From: Blautia faecis
GTDB lineage: Bacteria > Bacillota > Clostridia > Lachnospirales > Lachnospiraceae
Length of the DNA stretch: 32,411 nucleotides
Reading direction: 5' to 3'
NCBI RefSeq assembly: GCF_020554845.1
Contig: NZ_JAJCIA010000041.1
Span: 1-32,411 of the forward strand
The notes beneath the pieces were generated by a model. That model ran no database searches and was not told the DNA's origin. It saw only the letters and a program-made list of their open reading frames with translations. The stretch's first letter is position 1, and each line of letters starts with the position of its first letter. A program made the position numbers and the translations under genes. This document shows, in pieces, positions 7,572-15,859 of this stretch.

Positions 7572-9185
7572 TTATCTCTGCTCGTGGCGGGCGTAGTTTG
7601 GAAGCAGTAATGGAGATACTTTATCGGTCTCTGCTCCTGCTGCTTTTAACTCTTTCTCATATGCGTAAATATGATCCAGGTTCATTTCTCCAAGCTCTAC
7701 CTCTTTGCATTTTGCAGCAGCCTTTTTACCGGCATTTCTTCCGAATACGATTACGTCCAGAAGAGAGTTGCCCATCAGTCTGTTTCTTCCGTGGATTCCG
7801 CCTGCAGCTTCTCCTGCAACCAGAAGGTTCGGGATTTCTTTTGTAAATCCGTCTCCATCAATTTCCAGACCACCGTTCTGGTAGTGAAGAGTAGGATAGA
7901 TCACGATCGGCACTTTTCTCATGTCAACGCCGTAGTTCATGTACATACGGAACATTGCCGGAATTCTCTTCTCAATAGTTCCCTCGCCTCCAAGGATCTC
8001 GATCATCGGAGTATCCAGCCATACACCTTTCAATCCGCCAGGAACTTCTACGCCACGGCCTTCCTCACACTCACGGATAACACCGGAAGCATTGACATCA
8101 CGGGTTTCCAAAGGGTGAATATAGGCTTCTCCGTTTGCATTTACAAGCTGTGCGCCAACAGAACGGACCTTCTCTGTTACCAGCGCGCCAAGGATCTGTG
8201 ACGGATAAATGGCACCAGTCGGATGGTACTGGATGGAATCCTGATAAAGAAGGGAAGCACCTGCTCTGTAACCAAGTACAAGACCATCTGCGGTTGCGCC
8301 GTAGTGGTTAGAGGTAGGGAATCCCTGATAGTGCATTCTTCCTGCTCCGCCGGTTGCAATGACAACGGTTTTTGCTCTTGCAACGGAGTAATCGCCGGTT
8401 TCCATGTTAAGAAGAACAGCACCTGCAGTCTGTCCTTTTTCATCTTTCAGAAGTTCTACAGCAGAAGTAAATTCTACTACCGGAATGCCAAGGTTCAGAA
8501 CCTCGTCACGGATAGTACGCATGATTTCAGATCCGGAATAATCCTTTGCAGCATGCATTCTCTTTCTGGAGGTTCCGCCACCGTGTGTGGTGATCATGGT
8601 TCCATCGTCTTCTTTATCGAACTCAACGCCAAGATCATTCAGCCATTTAATTGCATCCGGAGCTTCCATTACAAGTCTCTTTACCAGCTCTGGTTTTGCA
8701 GCAAAATGTCCGCCGCCGAAGCAGTCCAGATAATGCTGTACAGGAGAATCGTTTTCTTTGTCAGCTGCCTGGATTCCGCCTTCTGCCATCATGGTGTTGG
8801 CATCACCGATACGAAGCTTGGTCACGATCATTACGTTGGCACCTGCATTGTGTGCTTCGATGGCACAGGATGAGCCTGCACCGCCGCCGCCGATTACAAG
8901 TACATCTACATCATAATCGATTTTGTTAAGGTCAATTTTTTCATTCAGAAGACGGCTTTCGGAGTGAAGCATTTCTGCCAGCTCCAGTGGTGCCTTCTGT
9001 CCTTTGTTTGGTCCTACTTTGATTTCTGCAAATGCATCCGGGTTATAGTCTGGATGGAATTTCTTAAGAAGAGCATCTTTCTCATCAGCGCTCAGACGTC
9101 TTGGCTCTGTTGCCATACGCTGTGCTCTTGTAGCCTCTACCTTTTTGATGGATTCCATCATATTTTCTGGATATGGTGCGTACAT
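7572..9185 (-). CDS. Fumarate reductase flavoprotein subunit, soluble type
   Basis: FAD-binding subunit that reduces fumarate to succinate. The dinucleotide fold (GGGGAG, residues 99-104) and all main catalytic residues of the FrdA/SdhA family are present: HPTG at 321-324, TE at 337-338, R362, H434 in HYQNGG and R469 in GRNRL. The position of the histidine that covalently carries FAD in membrane Frd/Sdh is Asn130 here (ANTMMAEGG), so FAD should be non-covalent, as in soluble relatives such as L-aspartate oxidase. There is a 92-residue N-terminal extension before the Rossmann fold and the long C-terminal helical domain of FrdA is reduced (537 residues in all). The start follows AAGGAGGGC. Methanogen thiol:fumarate reductase subunit A is a functional parallel. 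Other fumarate-like acceptors remain possible. Confidence 0.88.
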   Translation of the reverse strand: MYAPYPENMMESIKKVEATRAQRMATEPRRLSADEKDALLKKFHPDYNPDAFAEIKVGPNKGQKAPLELAEMLHSESRLLNEKIDLNKIDYDVDVLVIGGGGAGSSCAIEAHNAGANVMIVTKLRIGDANTMMAEGGIQAADKENDSPVQHYLDCFGGGHFAAKPELVKRLVMEAPDAIKWLNDLGVEFDKEDDGTMITTHGGGTSRKRMHAAKDYSGSEIMRTIRDEVLNLGIPVVEFTSAVELLKDEKGQTAGAVLLNMETGDYSVARAKTVVIATGGAGRMHYQGFPTSNHYGATADGLVLGYRAGASLLYQDSIQYHPTGAIYPSQILGALVTEKVRSVGAQLVNANGEAYIHPLETRDVNASGVIRECEEGRGVEVPGGLKGVWLDTPMIEILGGEGTIEKRIPAMFRMYMNYGVDMRKVPIVIYPTLHYQNGGLEIDGDGFTKEIPNLLVAGEAAGGIHGRNRLMGNSLLDVIVFGRNAGKKAAAKCKEVELGEMNLDHIYAYEKELKAAGAETDKVSPLLLPNYARHEQR

Positions 9186-9200
9186 GTTTTTATGCCCTCC

Positions 9201-9875
9201 TTATTTCTCAATTTCTCTGTTGTTGTAAAGTTCTTCCATGTCTGTGATCGGTTTCTGCATGATCTGCTCGATCAGGTCATCATATTTACCTTCATGAATC
9301 TCTTCTACACGTTTTTCAAGATGCTCACTCTTAGGAGCAATGTATTTTCCTGTGAGACGTCTTGCAAGAAGGCCTACCATCGGATGGGAGATACCTGCCG
9401 GACATCTTACGGAACAGCATCCGCAGCTTACGCAGTCAAAGGATTCTTCTGCGCATTTCTCAAGCTCACCTCTCTGCGCATATGCGATGTACTGCATTAC
9501 ATTTAAGCCCTGGGTACATGCTTTTGTACACGCGTTACAGCCGATGCAGCTGTAAATTTCCGGGTAGAGCTCCATCATGACCTGCTGGTTTGGCTGAAGG
9601 TCTTCGATGTTGTAGAGTCTCTTGTCTGTAGGGAAGAACGGGATGCTTGCTACATACATGCCTTCCTGTACCTGTGTCTGACAGGCAAGACAGGTTTTCA
9701 GTTCGTTGTCGCCTTTGATTCTGTAGATTGTGGCGCAGGCGCCGCAGAAGCCGTGACGGCAGCCGCAGCCGCGTTTTAAAGTGTATCCGGCGTATTCCAT
9801 GGCCGTCATAATGGTCAGGTCAGCTGGTACGGTGTATTTTTTACCGAAGAAATATACGTTTACCATATTTTCCAT
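9201..9875 (-). CDS. Fumarate reductase iron-sulfur subunit
   Basis: Electron-transfer subunit of 224 residues. It has an N-terminal plant-type [2Fe-2S] domain (CGCRHGFCGAC near residues 37-47 and a further Cys about 20 residues on) and two complete CxxCxxCxxxC motifs (CIGCNACTKAC and CVSCGCCSVRC). The second motif is full, implying a [4Fe-4S] cluster where quinone-linked FrdB has [3Fe-4S]. No frdC/frdD anchor or cytochrome b gene follows. The methanogen TfrB carries an HdrB-like CCG domain at its C-terminus; this protein lacks it, but hdrB is a separate gene in the cluster. It lies 15 bases upstream of frdA and should pass electrons from the Hdr/Flx complex or another donor to the flavoprotein. 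Confidence 0.88.
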   Translation of the reverse strand: MENMVNVYFFGKKYTVPADLTIMTAMEYAGYTLKRGCGCRHGFCGACATIYRIKGDNELKTCLACQTQVQEGMYVASIPFFPTDKRLYNIEDLQPNQQVMMELYPEIYSCIGCNACTKACTQGLNVMQYIAYAQRGELEKCAEESFDCVSCGCCSVRCPAGISHPMVGLLARRLTGKYIAPKSEHLEKRVEEIHEGKYDDLIEQIMQKPITDMEELYNNREIEK

Positions 9876-9919
9876 GTTGTGGGGTCCTTTCTTCTACTTA
9901 TTCAACCCGTACGACTTGT

Positions 9920-10084
9920 GAAATGGGTATCCCGCATGTGCCCGTCGCAACGCTCTGCTGAACTAATCGCTAACTGCGACTAAGGAGTTCAGGAGAGCCT
10001 TCACTCCTAAGTCTTCGTAAGCGCTGGATTTCAGCGCCGCTAAAACCGCTCCTGAAATGGGCATCTTAGCGAGATACCCATTCC
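9920..10084. repeat. Multi-hairpin element inside the flx-frd operon
   Basis: Outer inverted repeats 9920-9935 and 10069-10084 (14 of 16 paired) enclose at least three further stems: GTCGCA/TGCGAC (9944-9949, 9975-9980), CTAAGGAGT/ACTCCTAAG (9980-9988, 10003-10011, one mismatch) and the perfect GCGCTG/CAGCGC (10021-10026, 10032-10037); TTCAGGAG/CTCCTGAA (9988-9995, 10049-10056) is an alternative long-range pairing. It fills most of the 271-base gap between flxA and frdB, the only large gap after hdrB. No open frame fits it. It may be a miniature mobile element or RNA-processing site. Confidence 0.7.
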
Positions 10085-10146
10085 CCAAGTCTGTGTACTG
10101 GCAATAACTGATTCATTTATTCGAAAGTTTCTTAAGATTAAAAAGT

Positions 10147-11001
10147 TTAGTACTCGTCAGGTAATTGATCGATCTCGTCCATTCTAAAAACCGGACCATC
10201 TTTACATACGTACTTAGATCCGATATTACAACGTCCGCATTTACCAATACCGCACTTCATACGAAGCTCCAGTGTTGTATAAACCTGAGTTCTTGTAAAT
10301 CCAAGCTCCTCAAGGCCCTGAAGTACGAATTTGATCATGATCGGCGGTCCACAGACTAATGCGACTTTGTTGGTATCAAAGCCGATTTCTTTTAAATAAG
10401 TCGGTACGAAACCTACATGTCCGTCCCAGCCTTCCTGCTCACGGTCGATGGTCAGATAGACGTTTACGTCTTTTGCATTCATCCACACTTCCTGGATCTC
10501 TTTTAATTTTACAAGATCGTCTGCGGAACGGGAACCGTAGAGGATGTCTACAGTGCCGTAGTCATCACGGTTGTCCAGCACGTAATTGATCACGGAACGA
10601 AGTGGTGCAAGACCGATACCTCCGGCGATAAAGAGAAGATTTTTGCCTTTCAACTTATCCTCTACCGGGAAATGGTTTCCGTATGGTCCACGGACTGTGA
10701 TCTCATCTCCCACCTGAAGGCTGTGAAGATAAGAGGTCAGCTCACCACATTTCTTAATACTGAATTCCTGATACTCTTTATTTGTAGGAGAGGAAGTAAT
10801 GGAAAACATACCTTCGCTTACACCAGGAGCACAAACCATGGCACACTGTCCAGGCATATGTTCAAAAAGCTTTCCTCCATCCGGTGCTGTTACACAGAAT
10901 GTTTTTACATCCGGAGTCTCCTCATGAATATCTGTGATCACGCCAACCTGCGGGATCAGAGTATCCAGAGTATAATTTTTATGACAGGTACACTCGCTCA
11001 T
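10147..11001 (-). CDS. flxA: FlxA-like NAD(P)H/FAD-binding electron-transfer subunit
   Basis: Ferredoxin-NADP+ reductase fold protein (284 residues) of the PyrK/AsrB type. An FAD-binding segment with the FSITSS variant of the RxYS motif is near residue 66, the NAD-binding AGGIGLAPLRS is at 126-136, VCGPP follows, and a C-terminal [2Fe-2S] motif uses C250, C255, C258 and C266. It is the probable NADH entry point of an FlxABCD-HdrABC complex, as known for homologues in sulfate reducers. Its ATG overlaps the flxB stop (TAATG), showing tight coupling. AsrB-like or hydrogenase gamma subunits are the alternative names for the same fold; the neighbours decide for Flx. Confidence 0.85.
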   Translation of the reverse strand: MSECTCHKNYTLDTLIPQVGVITDIHEETPDVKTFCVTAPDGGKLFEHMPGQCAMVCAPGVSEGMFSITSSPTNKEYQEFSIKKCGELTSYLHSLQVGDEITVRGPYGNHFPVEDKLKGKNLLFIAGGIGLAPLRSVINYVLDNRDDYGTVDILYGSRSADDLVKLKEIQEVWMNAKDVNVYLTIDREQEGWDGHVGFVPTYLKEIGFDTNKVALVCGPPIMIKFVLQGLEELGFTRTQVYTTLELRMKCGIGKCGRCNIGSKYVCKDGPVFRMDEIDQLPDEY

Positions 11002-12062
11002 TACTTTTCACCTCCATGCTTTTCAAAAGCCTTGATCACCTTTACGATATTTAAAGATGACGGACATTTTTCCACGCAGCGGCCACAGCCTACACAAGAG
11101 TACATACCGTCGTTATTAGCAGGGAAATATACAAGCTTGTGCATAAATCTCTGACGGAATCTCTGCATCTGGCTGGTACGGTTATTTCCGTGAGCCATCA
11201 TTGTGAAATCGGAATACATACAGGAATCCCAGCAGCGGTAACGCTTTACACCGTGTCCTGTGTCGTAATCCTTAATGTCGTAGCACTGGCAGGTCGGACA
11301 TACAAAGGTACAGGTTCCGCATGCCAGACATGGTTTATATAAGGTCTCCCAGACAGGAGAATTAAACTTCTCATCTGTGGCGTTTCCATCCCAGCCTTCC
11401 AGGGAAAGATGGGTGTATGGAAGTTTTTCCACAATGGCTCTGATTGCCTCTTTTTCCGCATCCACTTTTACCTGATCGTCGTCGGCCGGGATAAGAAGTT
11501 CTTTTACTGCTTCTGTAAGAGCCTCTCCTTTTTCAGTAAGAGCTTTCCAGTAAAGGCTTCCCTCCACCATCCAGGCTGCTACATCGGCAATGCCTTTTAC
11601 GTCGGCATCTGCTTCCGGATCTGCTGCATCTGTTCCAAAAACCTTACAGAAACAGGATTCCTCCGGCTCATGACAAGCCAGGGCAACGATAGTTCCATGG
11701 TCTCTTCTTGCTGCATAGAAAGTATCAACAGGATCAGCAAGAAAAACCTTATCCAGAACTGCAACCCCTTTTACATCGCAGGCCTTCATGCCAAATACAA
11801 CGAACGGACGGCTTCTCAGCTCTTCCGGCTCTACGGTCAGCTTCTTTCCATCACGAACACAGGTGTAAAGTGTTTCGCTCTGTGGGAAAAAGGCATCTTT
11901 GCCGGATTTTACGGTTTTCAATGTCTCAAGGTCTGCCTCTTCTCCTTCATTCCAAAGGCCGAAGTTGGTCTGTCCTGCCTTTTTGATCGGAAGGATCAGA
12001 TCCTGGCTTTCTGCGATTTTCCGGAATAATGCTTCCAGATTTTCTTTTTCAATCTTATACAT
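11001..12062 (-). CDS. flxB: FlxB-like [4Fe-4S] electron-transfer subunit
   Basis: Protein of 353 residues related to the iron-sulfur subunits AsrA and of sulfhydrogenases. The first 200 residues form the AsrA-like domain with FGMKACDVKG near residue 90 and a Cys pair (CFCKVFG) near 137-139. The C-terminal third carries two cluster motifs, CLACGTCTFVCP (with extra CQC) and CVGCGRCVEKCP. It would conduct electrons between FlxA and the Hdr module. The start follows AGGGGAT, three bases after the flxC stop. It overlaps flxA by one base. Confidence 0.82.
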   Translation of the reverse strand: MYKIEKENLEALFRKIAESQDLILPIKKAGQTNFGLWNEGEEADLETLKTVKSGKDAFFPQSETLYTCVRDGKKLTVEPEELRSRPFVVFGMKACDVKGVAVLDKVFLADPVDTFYAARRDHGTIVALACHEPEESCFCKVFGTDAADPEADADVKGIADVAAWMVEGSLYWKALTEKGEALTEAVKELLIPADDDQVKVDAEKEAIRAIVEKLPYTHLSLEGWDGNATDEKFNSPVWETLYKPCLACGTCTFVCPTCQCYDIKDYDTGHGVKRYRCWDSCMYSDFTMMAHGNNRTSQMQRFRQRFMHKLVYFPANNDGMYSCVGCGRCVEKCPSSLNIVKVIKAFEKHGGEK

Positions 12063-12065
12063 ACA

Positions 12066-13040
12066 TTATCCCCTTTCTGCCACTACACCTGGCTCTACAT
12101 CATCAAATGTAAAGCTGGTCAGCGGGCCTTTAGACTCTGCATCAGCTCCTGCCTGATATTCACCGTAGAAGGTATCAATATCTTTGATGAACTTACGGTT
12201 AAACAGATGAAGCGGAATCCCCTGCGGGCAGACACGGCTGCACTCACCGCAGTCTGTACATCTTCCTGCAACGTGGAATGCACGGATAATGTGGAACATT
12301 TTTTCTTCAAAGGAATCCACATTTGCCTTCTGTGCACTGTCAAACTTGGTGCTGTCGAACACACATTTACGGCAGCTGCAGGCCGGACATGCATTACGGC
12401 ATGCATTACAGCGGATACATTTACTAAGCTCCTTCTGGAAAAATGCGAAGCGCTCTTCCGGGCTCATCTTCTCAATTTTCTCCACCTCTGCAAAACGGTC
12501 TGCATCCTTTGTATCCTTGGATTCGCCGATGATCTCGTCGTAGATCATGTGCTCTTTTCCTTTGCATACATGGCAGCGCTCCAGCATTGCATCCTTGTAA
12601 GCGACTGTTTTGTCACCATAGATTGTGGAAATGTTAAGTTCTTCACAATCATCGGTAAGCTCAGCGCCGGAAATGCTCTGGATTCCCTTGATGCCCATTT
12701 TACGAAGCTTCTCCACATCCAGCTTGCCTTTACAGCCAACACCGATAATGTAGGCTTTTTCACGGTCTACACGGTGCTCCTTGATCAGCTGGTTGAAGCT
12801 GTAGGTATCACAAGGCTTCAGACAGACAAGAGTTTTTCCCTCTAATTTGGAAGCCTCGATCATCATTTTACTTAAATTCTGTCCGCAGAAACCATTGTAG
12901 ACAAATTCGTCCAGGCTTTCTGCAGTTTCGAAATATGCTGCTTCCGGATTGTAAGGCAGGTCTCCGGCTTTCCAGCCAAGAACACGTGTTACGGTTCCAT
13001 CAGCCAGCAGTTCTTTTGCACGAGCGATCAGTTCCTGCAT
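12066..13040 (-). CDS. flxC: FlxC-like [4Fe-4S] electron-transfer subunit
   Basis: Protein of 324 residues. The N-terminal half resembles the FrhB/FdhB-type domain, with CLKPCDT near 73-79, GVGCKG near 120 and CHVCKG near 157. The C-terminal half has two ferredoxin motifs, CIRCNACRNACP followed by the Cys-rich ACSCRKC, and CTDCGECSRVCP. Its start overlaps the mvhD end by 13 bases and has GGAGG upstream inside mvhD. It is assigned by its place between mvhD and flxB, the same neighbours as in FlxABCD sets; the exact correspondence to FlxC rather than a formate dehydrogenase beta-like protein is inferred. Confidence 0.78.
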   Translation of the reverse strand: MQELIARAKELLADGTVTRVLGWKAGDLPYNPEAAYFETAESLDEFVYNGFCGQNLSKMMIEASKLEGKTLVCLKPCDTYSFNQLIKEHRVDREKAYIIGVGCKGKLDVEKLRKMGIKGIQSISGAELTDDCEELNISTIYGDKTVAYKDAMLERCHVCKGKEHMIYDEIIGESKDTKDADRFAEVEKIEKMSPEERFAFFQKELSKCIRCNACRNACPACSCRKCVFDSTKFDSAQKANVDSFEEKMFHIIRAFHVAGRCTDCGECSRVCPQGIPLHLFNRKFIKDIDTFYGEYQAGADAESKGPLTSFTFDDVEPGVVAERG

Positions 13041-13471
13041 CTTAAATCCTCCAATCTGACGTTTTTACCCAGAGAATGGATTTTTTCCACAAATTCATTC
13101 ATGGTCTGGGAGAATTTTACACCTTCTGCGGCAGATACCCACTCAACACGGGTACGGCCATTTTCCACACCAATGAAGTCCAGCATGGAGAAAAGAAGTG
13201 TCATACGTCTTCTCGCATAATAGTTTCCGGTTGTGTAGTGGCAGTCTCCCGGATGGCAGCCGCACATGATCACGCCGTCAGCACCTTTTTCGAAGGCACG
13301 GAGGATGAACATTGGATTTACACGGCAGGAGCATGGTACGCGGATGATCTTTACATCAGCCGGATAAGAAAGACGGCTGCTTCCTGCAAGGTCTGCACCT
13401 GCGTAGCTGCACCAGTTACAGCAGAATGCCACGATCTTCGGTCTGAATTCTTCTTTTGCTTCTATCGACAT
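13028..13471 (-). CDS. mvhD: MvhD/FlxD-like [2Fe-2S] subunit
   Basis: Short protein (147 residues) of the MvhD family, the subunit that hands electrons to HdrA. Family cysteines are in place: CCNWC at 17-21, CSC at 47-49 and CGCHPGDC at 70-77. The start at 13471 is fixed by GGAGGTAG within the 3' end of hdrA; it overlaps hdrA by 10 bases. A longer frame upstream in this phase is an hdrA shadow. Direct hdrA-mvhD adjacency is the normal arrangement in Hdr complexes fed by hydrogenase, formate dehydrogenase or Flx modules. No Mvh hydrogenase large subunit is present, so the donor is taken to be FlxABC. Confidence 0.92.
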   Translation of the reverse strand: MSIEAKEEFRPKIVAFCCNWCSYAGADLAGSSRLSYPADVKIIRVPCSCRVNPMFILRAFEKGADGVIMCGCHPGDCHYTTGNYYARRRMTLLFSMLDFIGVENGRTRVEWVSAAEGVKFSQTMNEFVEKIHSLGKNVRLEDLRCRN

Positions 13472-15450
13472 ATTGCATCTACCTCCGCTAAAATCTGTCT
13501 GTTGGAGAATCCCTGGAGATCCATTGCTCCGGACGGGCAGGTTACGGTACATGCACCACAGCCCTGGCAAAGAGCATTGTTTACAACAGCAATTCTTCTT
13601 GTCTCACGGATTCCGTGGTCATTTACCTGTTTTTCCTCATAGGAAATCGCACCATACGGACACACATTTGCACACTGGGAGCATCCGTTGCAAAGAAGCT
13701 CGTCAGAATGTGCGGTACATGGGTTGGTGGTCAGCTTGTCTTTTGCAAGAAGGCCGATTGCCTTTACTGCTGCTGCGCCAGCCTGTGCAACTGTCTCCGG
13801 AATATCCTTTGGTCCCTGGCAGACACCGGAAAGGAAAATACCAGCTGTAGGGGACTCTACCGGACGAAGCTTTGCATGTGCTTCTGTGAGGAAGTTGTTG
13901 GTATCAATACTTGCGGTAAGCATAGTTGCAATTTTTCTTACATCCTTGTTTGGCTCGATGGCAGCTGCAAGAACTACCATATCAGCCTCCATAAGAATCT
14001 GTTTATTTTCAAGCAGGTCAGAAGCCTGAACCATAAGAGTTCCATCTGGCTGTGGGATTACCTTTCCAACCTGGCCTTTTACATAATTTACACCGTAATC
14101 TTCAACAGCTCTTCTGTAGAACTCATCGAAGTTTTTGCCTGGAGTACGAACGTCAATGTAGAAAACAGTTACATTTGTATCCGGGTATTTGTCACGGATC
14201 AGCATTGCATGTTTTGCAGTGTACATACAGCAGATCTTGGAGCAGTAGCTCTTTCCTCTTTCATCAGAGCAACGGCTTCCCACACACTGTACAAATACAA
14301 TGTTTTTCGGAGCTTTTCCATCGGAAAGTCTCTCAAGATGCCCCTTTGTAGGTCCTGCTGCATTCATGATACGCTCAAGCTCAAGAGAGGTGATAACGTC
14401 CTTACTCTGGCTGTAAGCGTACTCATCATATTTATCCAGCGGAATCACGTCAAAACCGGTTGCAACCACGATTGCACCATATTTCTGTGTAACGATCTCA
14501 TCCTTCTGCTCATAATCAATTGCACCTGCGGCACAAACCTTGGAGCAGACACCGCATTTTCCGGTTTTAAATTTGGTACAATGCTCGCGGTCGATTACCG
14601 GAACATTTGGGATAGCCTGAGCGAACGGAATGTAGATAGCACTTCTGTTGTTCAGACCGCGGTTAAATTCGTTTGGATTTTTCTTGGACGGACATTTCTC
14701 AGAACAAACGCCGCATCCGGTACATTTGCTCATATCCACGCTTCTTGCTTTCTTGCGGATATCAACGGTGAAGTCACCTACAAAGCCGCTTACCTTCTCA
14801 ACTTCACTGTATGTATAGATGTTGATTTTCTCATGTGCTGCTGCCTCTACCATTTTCGGTGTAAGGATACATGCGGAGCAGTCCAGAGTTGGGAAGGTCT
14901 TGTCCAGCTGGGACATTCTTCCACCGATACTTGGAAGCTTCTCCACAATATCAACCTCATAACCAGCCTCTGCAATGTCAAGGGCTGACTGGATTCCGGC
15001 AATACCTCCGCCGATTACAAGAGCACGTTTGGTTACAAGGCTCTCGCCTGGCTGAAGAGGAGCATCCAGATTTACTTTTGCGATTGCGGCTCTTGCAAGG
15101 ATCACTGCCTTTAAGGTAGCCTCTTCCATATCCTTGTGGATCCAGGAGCAATGCTCACGGATATTGGCAATCTCTACCATATATGGGTTTAATCCCGCTT
15201 TCTGTGCTGCCTTTCTAAAGGTAGCCTCATGCATACGCGGGGAACAGGAACAGACTACGATTCCTGTCAGATTTTTTTCATGGATGGCGTTAATGATCTT
15301 GGCCTGTCCTGCTTCGGAGCACATGTACTGATAATCTTCCGCATGAACAACGCCTGGCTCTTTTGCTGCCATCTCTACTACTTTTTTTACATCAACTGTG
15401 GCTGCAATATTGGTACCACAATGACATACGAATACACCTATTCTCTGCAC
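13462..15450 (-). CDS. hdrA: Heterodisulfide reductase subunit A-like flavoprotein
   Basis: Flavin and multi-cluster core of an HdrABC complex; in methanogens this flavin bifurcates electrons between heterodisulfide and ferredoxin. With the GTG start the protein has 663 residues, close to methanogen HdrA. Visible parts: an N-terminal Cys-rich domain (CHC near 9-11, CSCSPR near 67-72), FAD fold GGGIAG at 147-152, DCSAC at 190-194, CTGCGVCSEKCP at 243-254, a further cluster CGVCSKVC near 299-306, and two C-terminal ferredoxin motifs (CNGCSQCANVCP, CQGCGACTVTCP). The GTG start at 15448-15450 follows AGGAGGTGA, which contains the hdrC stop; the in-frame ATG at 15483 has no ribosome site. Its physiological partner here is inferred, since bacteria lack CoM and CoB. 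Confidence 0.93.
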   Translation of the reverse strand: MQRIGVFVCHCGTNIAATVDVKKVVEMAAKEPGVVHAEDYQYMCSEAGQAKIINAIHEKNLTGIVVCSCSPRMHEATFRKAAQKAGLNPYMVEIANIREHCSWIHKDMEEATLKAVILARAAIAKVNLDAPLQPGESLVTKRALVIGGGIAGIQSALDIAEAGYEVDIVEKLPSIGGRMSQLDKTFPTLDCSACILTPKMVEAAAHEKINIYTYSEVEKVSGFVGDFTVDIRKKARSVDMSKCTGCGVCSEKCPSKKNPNEFNRGLNNRSAIYIPFAQAIPNVPVIDREHCTKFKTGKCGVCSKVCAAGAIDYEQKDEIVTQKYGAIVVATGFDVIPLDKYDEYAYSQSKDVITSLELERIMNAAGPTKGHLERLSDGKAPKNIVFVQCVGSRCSDERGKSYCSKICCMYTAKHAMLIRDKYPDTNVTVFYIDVRTPGKNFDEFYRRAVEDYGVNYVKGQVGKVIPQPDGTLMVQASDLLENKQILMEADMVVLAAAIEPNKDVRKIATMLTASIDTNNFLTEAHAKLRPVESPTAGIFLSGVCQGPKDIPETVAQAGAAAVKAIGLLAKDKLTTNPCTAHSDELLCNGCSQCANVCPYGAISYEEKQVNDHGIRETRRIAVVNNALCQGCGACTVTCPSGAMDLQGFSNRQILAEVDAICR

Positions 15451-15457
15451 CTGTTTT

Positions 15458-15859
15458 TCACCTCCTGTATCTTCTGAATGCACTTACCAGCAGCTGCTGC
15501 GGTGTGTCTTCATCAAGCAGCTCCGGAATTTCGTCTGCGGTCAGATAGTTCTGCCCACGCTCGCGGACAACCAGCTGTCTGGCTGCATCGATCAGTTTTC
15601 CCGGTTTAACATCTCTTGGACAGCGTTCTACACATGCAAAGCAGGAGAGGCATTTCCATAAGGATTTTGACTGTGCAAGAGCTTCAATGTCGCCGTTCTG
15701 TACATAAGTTACAAACTGGTGAGGCTTGATATCCATCTCGTTAAATGCAGGACAGGTTGCGGAGCATTTGCCGCATTTCATACATTTCAGGGGATTTACT
15801 CCGGAAATTTCTTTGATTCGCTCTGCTGCATTCTGGGTATTTCCATATGTATAAGCCAT
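15458..15859 (-). CDS. hdrC: Heterodisulfide reductase subunit C-like protein
   Basis: Small iron-sulfur protein of 133 residues linking HdrA to HdrB. Two canonical [4Fe-4S] motifs are seen, C26/C29/C32/C36 and C70/C73/C76/C80, separated by a helical stretch, as in all HdrC. No membrane segment is present, so this is a soluble HdrC. The start codon overlaps the hdrB stop (TAATG) and the stop codon lies in the hdrA ribosome site, showing a tightly coupled hdrB-hdrC-hdrA set. Confidence 0.93.
   Translation of the reverse strand: MAYTYGNTQNAAERIKEISGVNPLKCMKCGKCSATCPAFNEMDIKPHQFVTYVQNGDIEALAQSKSLWKCLSCFACVERCPRDVKPGKLIDAARQLVVRERGQNYLTADEIPELLDEDTPQQLLVSAFRRYRR

Noticed and set aside
13615..14988. 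457-codon plus-strand frame antisense to hdrA
   Set aside because: The opposite strand encodes a full HdrA with all expected motifs; the antisense frame is Cys/His/Ser-rich shadow sequence without family features. The same applies to the other long antisense frames over pflB, frdA, fumA and pepT.
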